The notes under the pieces: model-generated
The model's input: the letters and a program-made list of their open reading frames with translations, nothing else
Databases searched by the model: none
Told to the model about the DNA's origin: nothing
Position numbers and translations under genes: made by a program
Part shown: positions 27,647 to 35,937 of the stretch, piece after piece
Position numbering within the stretch: the stretch's first letter is position 1
Layout of the letters: every line of letters begins with the position of its first letter
DNA from: Candidatus Cloacimonadota bacterium
GTDB taxonomy: Bacteria > Cloacimonadota > Cloacimonadia > Cloacimonadales > TCS61
Direction of reading: 5' to 3'
Length of the DNA stretch: 41,379 nt
Assembly (NCBI GenBank): GCA_021735645.1
Contig: JAIPGP010000025.1
Location: 1-41,379 of the forward strand

Positions 27647-30097
27647 ATGTCTTTACAAAGATTGATTTTTAATGTGATCATTGCGCTGTTATTCTGTCTG
27701 CTGCTCATGAGTTGTGACAGTCGCGATGAAGAATATTACAGTGAAATAAGTTTTATTTCCATAATTCCTGATACCCTTTATGCTGATAACAATGAGGAAA
27801 CTTACTCAAATATAGAAGTTATTATCACCGATAATAATGGCAATCCTGTCCCAGGAAAACACATTAATTTTGAATCTGATCTGGGATACATACAATTAGA
27901 AACTTATTCCTTGGATGATGGACATGCCTCTGCTGTTTTCCACGATAATGGCATACCGGGTATTGCTCACATTTATGCCAGTTTGGAAAATGAAAACCAG
28001 GTATTTTCTGATTCACTCAAAATACTATCTGTACCCTTTTTGATCACATTTATGTCTGAATATCCAGATTTACTGTGGGCTGATGGCAGTAATAATACCT
28101 TTTCTGAAATCAGAGTCGGAGTAGAAGATATGCAGGGCTTCCCAGCCCCCGGGATTCCGGTACATTTTTCTACAGATTTAGGCTGCATGCCGGCACAGGC
28201 ATATACAAATGATGCTGGTGTAGCTCTTACATATTTCAATGAGGAGGGAATTCCCGGAACAGCACATATTTCTGCCTGGATTGATGAAGATTACGGACAG
28301 GTAGTGAAAGATTCCATAGAGATTATCCCTTTATATCAATACAGTATCCAAAGTATTACTGCTAATCCTGATACAATATATGCAGATAACGGTATCACCA
28401 GCAGCACCATAGAAATTATGGTGCAAGATCAATACGGCACTCCGGTTGCTGATCTGGACGTCTGGTTTCTGACTGATATTGGCTGTATCATCTCTCATGT
28501 GAATACTGACCACAATGGTATAGCTGCTACAAACTTCTGGGACGATGGAAATACTGGTATTGCCACAATTCGCGGTTTCGCTGGCACAGCAATAGACACG
28601 ATTCATGTAAGCATAATAGAAAACGAGGTTATATCTTTCTGGTTGAACGAAATACCGGATCTGGCTGCTGTCAATACATTGCTGCTGGTTACTGCTGCGG
28701 CTCAGAATGAATATGGAGCCGTGCCAGACGGAAAAGAAATCTTTTTTACTACAGAAATGGGTTTCTTTCAAGTAAGTGAAAATGATAATACATCTCTGGG
28801 AACATCGATTTCTGCTTATACTGAAAATGGTTCAGCTACTGCCTACCTTAATACTGGAGAACAGACAGGTTTTAATCAGGTAAGTGCTCAAATTTCTGCG
28901 GATATTGCGGGTACAATACTTACTGATTCTGCTGAGCTGGAAATCATGCCTGCCTGGGTCAGTGAGATAGTTTTACCTATGTATGACATCAATATATTTG
29001 CCTGTAATGATAACAGCTATTCTGCTGGTATTCATATTGAGCTAAGAGATGTTAGTGGTAATCTGGTTCTTGATCCCAGCCAGGTCTGGGTCAAATTTCT
29101 CACACATCCTCAAGGCAGCAATATTGAAAACATTGTCTATAACCTGTCTGATTCCACCAGTGTAATCTCGTCTGAAGGTGAAGCGCTGGTCTATATTTAC
29201 AGTGGACCTCAAACCGGGATAATTGCTATTCAGGCATGGGTGCGTAATCCCAGCGGACAAATGATCTCCGCTGTTTGTGAGAATATTATGGTAGTTCCTG
29301 GAATGCCGGCTAATTGTGAGCTCAGTATGGATGGTATTGATGAAAGCTACAGCTATAGTGAAGGCTATTGGAATCTGGAAATATCTGCTTACATTACTGA
29401 TGATTGTGGTAATCCTGCTGCTGATGGCATGGCAACGTATTTCTATATGGACCCTGAACCTGATTATGCTTCATTGATTTTTGCTGATGCTTATATTGGT
29501 AATGAAAATCAGCAAGGCAATTCCCTGCCAGGTATGTCATTTGCCTCTATTACTTTTGATGGAGCTTTCACTAATGAAGTGATCAATCTTAAAATAGATA
29601 TGGGTAATAATTTTAATTTTGAAGAGGAATTTACTCTTCCGCTTCAGTTTGGTGAGCTATCTATGATCTGCACTCCTATTCATTTAGATTGGATAGAGGA
29701 AAATGATGAAGATGACAAACTTACCCAATGCCGGGTTACTGTACATGATGGTCAGCAAAATCCAGTCAATAAACAGCGGGTCATGTTCTTTTCCACAGCC
29801 GGATTCCATACTGATGAAAACATCCATCCCATAGAATCTGATATCACTGACCCCGAAGTTTTACAATTATACGACTGGCAAGGTCTTAATGAAGATGATG
29901 ATCCATATGATGGATTTACTGGCTGGTATGAGGGAGATCATGGCTTATTATATAAATATGCCGGATTCCACAAGTATGAATGCCCTCCACCTGTCCCAGC
30001 TCCACCAGGTATGACAACTGTCGTCATCAATGCCATCATAGCAGACACACAGATATCTGTCAGTCAGGCGATTACTTTGTTGAGATATACGGATTGA
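27647..30097 (+). CDS. Large Ig-like (Big_1) repeat lipoprotein, copy 3
   Basis: 816 residues, lipobox CLLLMSC (Cys24), AAAAGGAGG 5 nt before the ATG. It shares the domain order of copy 2 (three N-terminal Ig modules from ISIIPDTLYADNN, a GKEIFFTTEMGFFQ module, and the conserved C-terminal block) but is the most divergent. The second Cys of the CTPIHCDW motif is Leu (CTPIHLDW), while QCR and FHKYECP remain. No promoter is evident other than in or before repeat R1, so it may be read through from copy 2. Function unknown; probably the same surface role with altered specificity. Confidence 0.85.
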   Translation: MSLQRLIFNVIIALLFCLLLMSCDSRDEEYYSEISFISIIPDTLYADNNEETYSNIEVIITDNNGNPVPGKHINFESDLGYIQLETYSLDDGHASAVFHDNGIPGIAHIYASLENENQVFSDSLKILSVPFLITFMSEYPDLLWADGSNNTFSEIRVGVEDMQGFPAPGIPVHFSTDLGCMPAQAYTNDAGVALTYFNEEGIPGTAHISAWIDEDYGQVVKDSIEIIPLYQYSIQSITANPDTIYADNGITSSTIEIMVQDQYGTPVADLDVWFLTDIGCIISHVNTDHNGIAATNFWDDGNTGIATIRGFAGTAIDTIHVSIIENEVISFWLNEIPDLAAVNTLLLVTAAAQNEYGAVPDGKEIFFTTEMGFFQVSENDNTSLGTSISAYTENGSATAYLNTGEQTGFNQVSAQISADIAGTILTDSAELEIMPAWVSEIVLPMYDINIFACNDNSYSAGIHIELRDVSGNLVLDPSQVWVKFLTHPQGSNIENIVYNLSDSTSVISSEGEALVYIYSGPQTGIIAIQAWVRNPSGQMISAVCENIMVVPGMPANCELSMDGIDESYSYSEGYWNLEISAYITDDCGNPAADGMATYFYMDPEPDYASLIFADAYIGNENQQGNSLPGMSFASITFDGAFTNEVINLKIDMGNNFNFEEEFTLPLQFGELSMICTPIHLDWIEENDEDDKLTQCRVTVHDGQQNPVNKQRVMFFSTAGFHTDENIHPIESDITDPEVLQLYDWQGLNEDDDPYDGFTGWYEGDHGLLYKYAGFHKYECPPPVPAPPGMTTVVINAIIADTQISVSQAITLLRYTD

Positions 30098-30113
30098 ATC
30101 GGGAGACGAAATC

Positions 30114-30267
30114 CGTGAGTCGTGAATCGTGAATCGAAATATAATGTAATGTAATCAGAGCTGGAAGCTCTGGGTACGCAACTGGGTACGCAGCTGGGTA
30201 CGCAGCTTCGCGTTTGCCTGTCAAGTTTTCGACTCACGACTCACGATTCACGGATTTCGATTCACGT
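30114..30267. repeat. Composite palindromic repeat, copy R2
   Basis: CGTGAGTCGTGAATCG arms, TAATGTAATG, hairpin CAGAGCT-GGA-AGCTCTG (30156-30172), then tandem 12-mers (GGTACGCAACTG / GGTACGCAGCTG), CTTCGCGTTTGCCTGTCA, and TCGACTCACGACTCACG arms. It lies between convergent genes. Its last TTCACG supplies the stop codon (30262-30264) and the last sense codon of mntP. Confidence 0.92.
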
Positions 30268-30807
30268 CTTCAAAACCATCTTCACGGCAATTCCTATCAG
30301 GATCACTCCACCAAACACGTCTGCATAGTTCCGCAGCAGGCAGCCGGAAATCTTACCGGCATACACGCCAATAATAGAAGTGCAGAAAGTGACAATACCG
30401 ATAATAATCACCGGCTGGATAATTCTGAGGTGCACAAGCTGAAAACTCACTCCCGTGGCAAAAGCATCAATACTGGTGGCAATTGCCAGCAGCAGCAGGG
30501 TTTTATGAGAGCTAAAATCGTTCTTAATACTGCACGGCTTCCGGCTGTCAGCAATCATTTTAATACCGATAGCTGTTAAGATCACAAAGGCGACGTATTT
30601 CTGAAAAGACCCGATAAAATCACTGAATGATGATGCCAGCAGCCAGCCAAATAAAGGCATTACCGCCTGGAACACGCCAAAATACAGCGCTATGCGGAAA
30701 GCATGCTGTAAATGATTTTTCTCAATTGTCAGCCCGGCGGTAATAGATACTGCAAAGGCATCCATTGCCAGTCCCAGGGCGATAAAGATGATTGAGATTG
30801 TGTCCAT
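30262..30807 (-). CDS. mntP: MntP manganese efflux pump
   Basis: 181 residues, six membrane segments as two three-helix repeats with the paired signatures GLAMDAFAVSITAGL and ATSIDAFATGVSFQ, whose Asp residues are essential in the family. The protein exports Mn2+ from the cytoplasm. The ATG has only a weak AGGA upstream, formed by the edge of repeat R3; the stop codon lies inside repeat R2. No manganese riboswitch is visible in the short leader, which is filled by the repeat. Confidence 0.93.
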   Translation of the reverse strand: MDTISIIFIALGLAMDAFAVSITAGLTIEKNHLQHAFRIALYFGVFQAVMPLFGWLLASSFSDFIGSFQKYVAFVILTAIGIKMIADSRKPCSIKNDFSSHKTLLLLAIATSIDAFATGVSFQLVHLRIIQPVIIIGIVTFCTSIIGVYAGKISGCLLRNYADVFGGVILIGIAVKMVLKT

Positions 30808-30818
30808 TTATTATTCCT

Positions 30819-31008
30819 GTGAGTCGAAATTCGTGAGTCGTGAATCGTGAGTCGTGAGTCGAAATATAATGTAATGTAATGTAATGTAATCAGAGCTGGA
30901 AGCTCTGGGTACGCAACTGGGTACGCAACTGGGTACGCAGCTGGGTACGCAGCTGCGTACAATGCTTCGCGTTTGCCTGTCATTTCGATTCACGATTCAC
31001 GACTCACG
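30819..31008. repeat. Composite palindromic repeat, copy R3 (longest)
   Basis: CGTGAGTCG arms, four to five TAATG pentamers (30866-30890), hairpin CAGAGCT-GGA-AGCTCTG (30891-30907), four GGTACGCA(A/G)CTG 12-mers, CTTCGCGTTTGCCTGTCA, and TTTCGATTCACGATTCACGACTCACG. Same order and orientation as R2, with two more 12-mers and extra pentamers. It occupies the whole gap between mntP and the terminator of the acyl-CoA dehydrogenase gene. Confidence 0.92.
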
Positions 31009-31037
31009 AAAAAAAAGGCTGCTCGCAGCTTTTTTTT
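31009..31037 (-). terminator. Rho-independent terminator of the acyl-CoA dehydrogenase gene
   Basis: An A-run, GGCTGC-TC-GCAGC, and a T8 run (31030-31037) form a symmetric hairpin flanked by A and T tracts, usable in both directions. It overlaps the stop codon of the minus-strand gene. Confidence 0.85.
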
Positions 31038-32181
31038 AAAATTCTTTCAGCAGATTAGATGCAATGATATTTCTTTGCACCTGATTGGTGCCTTCATAAA
31101 TCTGAGTTATCTTGGCATCACGCATCATTTTCTCTACGGGATATTCTTTCATATAGCCGTATCCAGCCAATATCTGAACGGCATCAGTTGTAACTTTCAT
31201 TGCCATATCACTGGCAAAAACCTTGCACATGGCAGATTCTTTGGCAAATTTCTTCGCTCCACTGTCTATCATTCTGGCTGTTTGACGGATCAATGCTCTG
31301 GCAGCTTCAATCTGAGTTGCCATATCTGCCAGCATGAACTGAATAGCCTGGAACGAGGCTATGGGCTTGCCAAACTGTTTACGCTGTTTCGCATAACGGG
31401 CTGCTTCTTCATAAGCGCCCTGGGCAATTCCTATTGCCTGAGACGCTACCATCGGTCTGGAGGCATCAAAAGTCTTCATAGCTGTCATAAAGCCGGTACC
31501 TTCCCTGCCAATGCGGTAATCTACCGGGACTTTTACATTATCCATGATCAGCTCAGTTGTGCTGGAACCGCGGATTCCCATTTTGTCTTCTTTCTTGCCA
31601 AAACTGAATCCTTCCATCCCTTTTTCTACGATAAAGCATGATGCTCCGCGAGGTCCTTTTGCTTTATTAGTCATGGCAAAAACCGTATAAATATCAGCTT
31701 CTCCGCCACCTGTGATCCATTGCTTGGTGCCATTTAAAATATAATAATCACCATCCCGCTCAGCAGTAGTTTCGATACCGCCAGCATCAGAACCGGCATT
31801 GGCTTCAGTAAGCGCAAATGCTGCCAGTTTCTCGCCGGAAGCTATCAAAGGCAGCCATTTCTGTTTTTGCTCTTCCGTACCGGATAACAGGATCGGGTCC
31901 ATGCCTAATCCGGAACCGCCAAATGCCAGCGCTATTCCGCCACATACCCGGCTCAGCTCTTCCATCACTATTGCCAGATCTACTACCTTGCCGCTGATCC
32001 CACCATATTCTTCCGGTACTAAGACGGCATATAGATCCGTCTGACGAAACACTTCCACAAGTTCATGGGGAAACTTATTCTCTTCATCATATTTAGCTCT
32101 TACAGGTTTTATCTTCTCTTCGGCTATCTGTCTTGCCAGCTGTTGCAGTTCCAACTGATCTTCCGTTAAAAAATAATCCAT
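31036..32181 (-). CDS. Acyl-CoA dehydrogenase (short-chain/butyryl type)
   Basis: 381 residues from the ATG at 32181 (GGAGG 6 nt upstream; an in-frame TTG four codons earlier overlaps that site). FAD-binding signature FALTEANAGSDAGG, substrate/flavin loop TKQWITGGGEADIY, and the catalytic base Glu363 in IYEGTNQVQ near the C-terminus, the position used by medium/short-chain enzymes and BcdA. It oxidises acyl-CoA to enoyl-CoA, passing electrons to an ETF. No etfAB or other beta-oxidation gene is next to it, so the substrate is not defined by context. Confidence 0.94.
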   Translation of the reverse strand: MDYFLTEDQLELQQLARQIAEEKIKPVRAKYDEENKFPHELVEVFRQTDLYAVLVPEEYGGISGKVVDLAIVMEELSRVCGGIALAFGGSGLGMDPILLSGTEEQKQKWLPLIASGEKLAAFALTEANAGSDAGGIETTAERDGDYYILNGTKQWITGGGEADIYTVFAMTNKAKGPRGASCFIVEKGMEGFSFGKKEDKMGIRGSSTTELIMDNVKVPVDYRIGREGTGFMTAMKTFDASRPMVASQAIGIAQGAYEEAARYAKQRKQFGKPIASFQAIQFMLADMATQIEAARALIRQTARMIDSGAKKFAKESAMCKVFASDMAMKVTTDAVQILAGYGYMKEYPVEKMMRDAKITQIYEGTNQVQRNIIASNLLKEF

Positions 32182-32810
32182 ATATTCCTCCAATTACATT
32201 TTCTGAAACTGATTCATCAAAATTTACTAACCATGATTTAGTCAAGGGATTACTAATCGAGGGGAGGAGGGGACGAGGGAAGGAGGGAAGGAGGGAAGGA
32301 GGGAAGGAGGGAAGGAGGGAAGGAGGGAAGGAGGGGACGAGGGAAGGAGGGGACGAGGGAAGGAGGGGACGAGGGAAGGAGGGAATGAGGGGGAGGGGGA
32401 GAGCGAAGAATATTAACAACTGAACACACGGAAAAGAAAAAGTAATGTAAAATTTAAAATGTAAAAAGTAAAATAAATGTAATGTAAGACTATTAGCCAC
32501 GGAACACACTGAACACACGGAAAATGTAATGTGAATGTGAAATTAGCAGGATTGTATCAAGACCATCCTGGTCTTGGATTATATTACATTTAATTTTTTT
32601 TTACATTTTACATTGCGAAGCCCCCTCTATCCCTCAATCCCTCAATCCCTCAATTCTTCTTCTTCTCGACTCACGACTCACGTCTCACGAACCTCGATTC
32701 ACGACTCACGACTTACGATTCACGTCTCACGACTTACTATTTCCTTGACTATATTTTACCCGATAAGAAATTAATACATAAAAACATACTACGGAATCGT
32801 AGGAGGATTT
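32182..32810. repeat. Repeat-packed spacer with octamer purine array
   Basis: Contains a purine array (32259-32402) of 8-mers GGGAAGGA, passing into 16-mers that alternate GGGAAGGA and GGGACGAG, with at least 17 octamers; CCACGGAACACACTGA modules (32497-32521); the hairpin CAAGACCA-TCC-TGGTCTTG (32558-32576); pentamers CCTCAATC(C) (32632-32653); and CGACTCACGACTCACG arms without a core hairpin (32668-32738). Open frames here are low-complexity and are not genes. The downstream gene's -35-like TTGACT is at 32745-32750. Confidence 0.85.
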
Positions 32811-35087
32811 ATGAAAAAATATATTGTTTTGTTTTTGTTTGCCTTGATCATTGCGCTGCCTCTGAGTGCCTTTCAGTCTATGGATAGTTATACTGAAATG
32901 CAAAACAGGCAGGCAACGCCTTATCTCAGTCATAATGCCGAATGCGTCAGTTTTGACGGACTTATCTGGACACGTAATTACGGCATGAAGGAATATTTTA
33001 TTTCTCCTTCAATGAAGGATATAAAAACCTATATGCTTAATCTGAAAGGCGACGGCGCTACATCCGGACATCATGAACTGATCTCCGTTCCACTCAATTC
33101 TGCTTCCCGCGCTGCTTTAGCAGAATATAGTGTGAAAATCCCCGCTGATTACCCTTTTGATCACATTAATGTCATGCTGCCGCAGGCTTATGCCCGGCAA
33201 CTGAGTGTACCATATCAGACTCTGCCCTTTGATGCCACAGCTAAACCGGAAAACTCCAGACCCCAAAACAGGCAGCTTATTTATGAACAGGGCTTTGAAG
33301 AACCTTTGGGAAATGAATATGAGATCTCAGGCTGGGTGGAGCAGCCCCACATTGTTATCAGAAATATCTGCTGGGGCGTAGTGGACTGTGTCTCTTATGA
33401 AGGTGATAATTCGCTCTGGTGCTCTGCTGACCTTTATGATGATGGCTGGTATGATGACCCGCCAGATCCCTGCACTGCTTACACTAACTGGATTTGGACA
33501 TATTTTGCCAGACTGGAGACTATAGATGTCACAGTCGCAGAAGAACTCATCTTTGAATGGTGGTCTGCCTATGCGGCTGATCCCGCGGGAGAAGGCGACT
33601 GGTGCCGTGTATATGCCATTGATTATCCCACTACTGACTGGATGCTTATTTCCGAATATAACGGCTGGCAGCCCTGGATAGATTTCCAGTATGAGCTGGA
33701 AGGCATGTCTAATTTTGCTTATTACTTTGATTTTGAATCTGATGATATGGAATTTTCCAGCGGGGTGTACCTCGATAATATCAGTATATATAACACAGTG
33801 CCAAACCTCACTGTCGGCGAAAACAGCTCCATTGAATATCCCTATAATTATACTATCACCGAACCGCATAATCTGATGATCGGATATGAAGTTCTAAATG
33901 ACAGTAATGCTGATGTGGAAGACAGCTTCAATGTTGACCTGCTGCTTTCCTCTGATAATGAATATACCACCACTGATGACAATTTCCGCCTCGATGAGAT
34001 TACGGTAACCGGCGGTATATTAGCTGGCGAATCTTATAGTGATGAGCTTATCGTCAATCTGGATACGGTAGTAATTCCCGGGGTTGGCAGTCTGCCCGAA
34101 GGCGATTATTATGTGATGTTCTATATCGATAATAATGAAGATATAGATGAATATGATGAAGAAGATAATATGGCGGTTACCACTAATCCCATCTCATTTG
34201 GTACTGTTAACCTGCTGCCCGGAGATGCTTCATCTTTCACTTTCCCCGCTGTGGCAAATTCTAACGATTTGCAGATCAATGCCCAGATCACTAATGACGG
34301 TAATGAAGCCACCGGTGACGTCTTTGACGTAGCTTTTATTCTTTCCGCGGATTATGATTATTCTACTTTAGATGATAACTATAATCTGGGTACAAATACC
34401 GTAACAGAGATACTTATGCCGGGAGCTTCCACAAATTCTGTCTTTAATATTGATCTGGAAACTACTGAAGTACCCGCTGATGACTACTGGATATTCTTCT
34501 TTATTGATTCCAGTAATGCGATCGGTGAAAATAATGAATATGACAATATCTGGGTTTCTGACTCTGAAATCGACTATTTGGGTGCCCCATATCTAATTGT
34601 GGACCCACTCACCTATGAATTTAGTTACTTTGGCGGCACGCAAAATATTAATATTTCCTCAAATGCAGACTGGACAGTGAGTTGCCCTTCTACCTGGTAT
34701 TCGATTACTCCGCTAACCGGCAATGGTGATGCAGTGCTCACACTTACCTGCCAGGAAAATACTGTACCCGCAGCTCGTAATCAGGATTTCACGGTTACCG
34801 GTGCCGGTGAATTTATATTTGCAGGTGTCTCTCAGGAAGCCGGGACAAATATCCTCTATGGCGATGTAGATGGCACAACTGTCATTGATGCCTATGATGC
34901 CTCACTCGTGCTGCAATACGTGGTAGGTCTGCCCACTGGCATTGACCCCTTCCCTATAGTCGTAGCTGATGTAGATGATTCTGATGATATCTCCGCCTAT
35001 GATGCCGGACTTATTATGCAATACGTGGTAGGGATCATTGATATTTTTCCAGTTGAAGAGACAGGACGAAAAAATACTACTGATTGA
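32811..35087 (+). CDS. Secreted CARDB/BACON/dockerin multidomain protein
   Basis: 758 residues. Signal peptide (1-20, ...ALPLSA). A jelly-roll-like N-terminal region of unknown family with many Trp and the stretch YEQGFEEPLGNEYEISGW (about 160). Two CARDB-type modules (about 330-460 and 467-585), each with a DLLLSSD/AFILSAD strand and ending in DNNEDIDEYDEEDN-like acidic turns. A BACON domain (about 592-670, SNADWTVSCPSTWYSITP). A type I dockerin-like pair of Ca-binding repeats, GDVDGTTVIDAYDASLVLQYVVG and ADVDDSDDISAYDAGLIMQYVVG (about 683-750). It has no YPNPFNP sorting domain. The dockerin suggests docking to a cohesin encoded elsewhere; substrate (glycan or protein) is unknown. Confidence 0.85.
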   Translation: MKKYIVLFLFALIIALPLSAFQSMDSYTEMQNRQATPYLSHNAECVSFDGLIWTRNYGMKEYFISPSMKDIKTYMLNLKGDGATSGHHELISVPLNSASRAALAEYSVKIPADYPFDHINVMLPQAYARQLSVPYQTLPFDATAKPENSRPQNRQLIYEQGFEEPLGNEYEISGWVEQPHIVIRNICWGVVDCVSYEGDNSLWCSADLYDDGWYDDPPDPCTAYTNWIWTYFARLETIDVTVAEELIFEWWSAYAADPAGEGDWCRVYAIDYPTTDWMLISEYNGWQPWIDFQYELEGMSNFAYYFDFESDDMEFSSGVYLDNISIYNTVPNLTVGENSSIEYPYNYTITEPHNLMIGYEVLNDSNADVEDSFNVDLLLSSDNEYTTTDDNFRLDEITVTGGILAGESYSDELIVNLDTVVIPGVGSLPEGDYYVMFYIDNNEDIDEYDEEDNMAVTTNPISFGTVNLLPGDASSFTFPAVANSNDLQINAQITNDGNEATGDVFDVAFILSADYDYSTLDDNYNLGTNTVTEILMPGASTNSVFNIDLETTEVPADDYWIFFFIDSSNAIGENNEYDNIWVSDSEIDYLGAPYLIVDPLTYEFSYFGGTQNINISSNADWTVSCPSTWYSITPLTGNGDAVLTLTCQENTVPAARNQDFTVTGAGEFIFAGVSQEAGTNILYGDVDGTTVIDAYDASLVLQYVVGLPTGIDPFPIVVADVDDSDDISAYDAGLIMQYVVGIIDIFPVEETGRKNTTD

Positions 35088-35337
35088 TCTTTTAGTGGAC
35101 AGTGGACAACATGACTTCGTGAAAATGCGAAAGTGCGAAAGTGCGATGGCACGAAAACAGGACTGCGGGACAACTCGAAGATGAGAAAGGGAGAAAATGG
35201 ACAGTGGACGCAGTGGACGCAGAGGACGCAGTGGACGTGAATCAGAGGACATGAATCAGTGGACGGGCATTTCGTCCACTGATTAATGTCCACTAAGTCC
35301 ACTGCGTCCTCTGCGTCCACTAAGTCCACTGTCCACT
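35088..35337. repeat. Long imperfect hairpin between convergent genes
   Basis: Bases 35199-35265, built of GGACGCAGT/GGACGCAGA units, pair with 35273-35336, built of GTCCACTAA/GTCCACTGC, around the 7 nt loop GGCATTT (35266-35272). The stem is about 65 bp with small mismatches. Upstream (35107-35165) is a copy of the GCGAAAGTGCGATGGCACGA repeat also found at 38171. The hairpin sits between two gene ends and could act as a two-way transcript end, but it has no U-run. Confidence 0.85.
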
Positions 35338-35937
35338 TTATTCCACTTCTTTATTTTCTTGATTATTCTTTCTGGCGTCAATTCTGGCTTTGTGCATTCT
35401 TTCGGAGAAGCCGCCGCTGTTTTGGAAATCTCGGGCTAAACGCTGGATCTGGCGGTCTAAAAGATAGCCGGCTACATTTACCAGGGTGAGGGCTGCATTG
35501 GCTGAATATTCCGGGTAGAGGATGTTTGTGTTTTTTTCGGGGCTGCGTTTAGCGGCTTCTATTATCCAGTCTGCCACCTGGTCAGCAGACTGGCATCTGC
35601 AATCAATAAATTCCTGTCTGAGCGGATCATCCCGCTGCCACTGGTTAAGATTCTTCTGTCGCAGGAAATCCTCGTAATCCAGCTTCAGCTCTTCCAGGCT
35701 TGATCTGGCAACTTGAGTGAGTTTCAGTTCAGTCTGGCGGGAAGTTGCGGAGGCTTCGGAGCCTTCGGCGATATTTTGCACTCCACTACGCGCTGCCTGA
35801 ACCATTTGATCCCTTGTCCTGCTATACTTATCTATATAGCGCTCACAGAACCTGACAGTGATATCAAATACAAGCTGAGCGATTTGAAAACTCTTTAATT
35901 TACGATAGCCACCATGTTTTGGGATTAGATCAGGCAT
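35338..35937 (-). CDS. Four-helix-bundle protein with suffix domain
   Basis: 199 residues, all-helical. YRKLKSFQIAQLVFDITVRF and RDQMVQAARSGVQNIAEGS are the hallmark of the 23S-rRNA-insert/four-helix-bundle family (compare S23), and the C-terminal extension (DRQIQRLARDFQNSGGFSERM) matches the suffix-domain subgroup. The biochemical role is not established; members are thought to bind nucleic acid or proteins. AGGAGT precedes the ATG. Its 3' end abuts the long hairpin. Confidence 0.85.
   Translation of the reverse strand: MPDLIPKHGGYRKLKSFQIAQLVFDITVRFCERYIDKYSRTRDQMVQAARSGVQNIAEGSEASATSRQTELKLTQVARSSLEELKLDYEDFLRQKNLNQWQRDDPLRQEFIDCRCQSADQVADWIIEAAKRSPEKNTNILYPEYSANAALTLVNVAGYLLDRQIQRLARDFQNSGGFSERMHKARIDARKNNQENKEVE

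Noticed and set aside
30729-30993. Minus-strand frames rich in YPVAYPVAYP or CVPSCVPSCVPS and HDSR
   Set aside because: They are translations of repeat R3 and its 12-mer array, not genes.
32093-32518. Pro/Ser-rich and Gly/Arg/Glu-rich frames across the purine array
   Set aside because: Pure products of the 8-mer tandem repeat in different frames.
34902-35329. Minus-strand frames rich in RPLRPL or HCVLCVHCVHC
   Set aside because: Antisense translation of the GGACGCAGT hairpin; overlaps the end of the dockerin gene.
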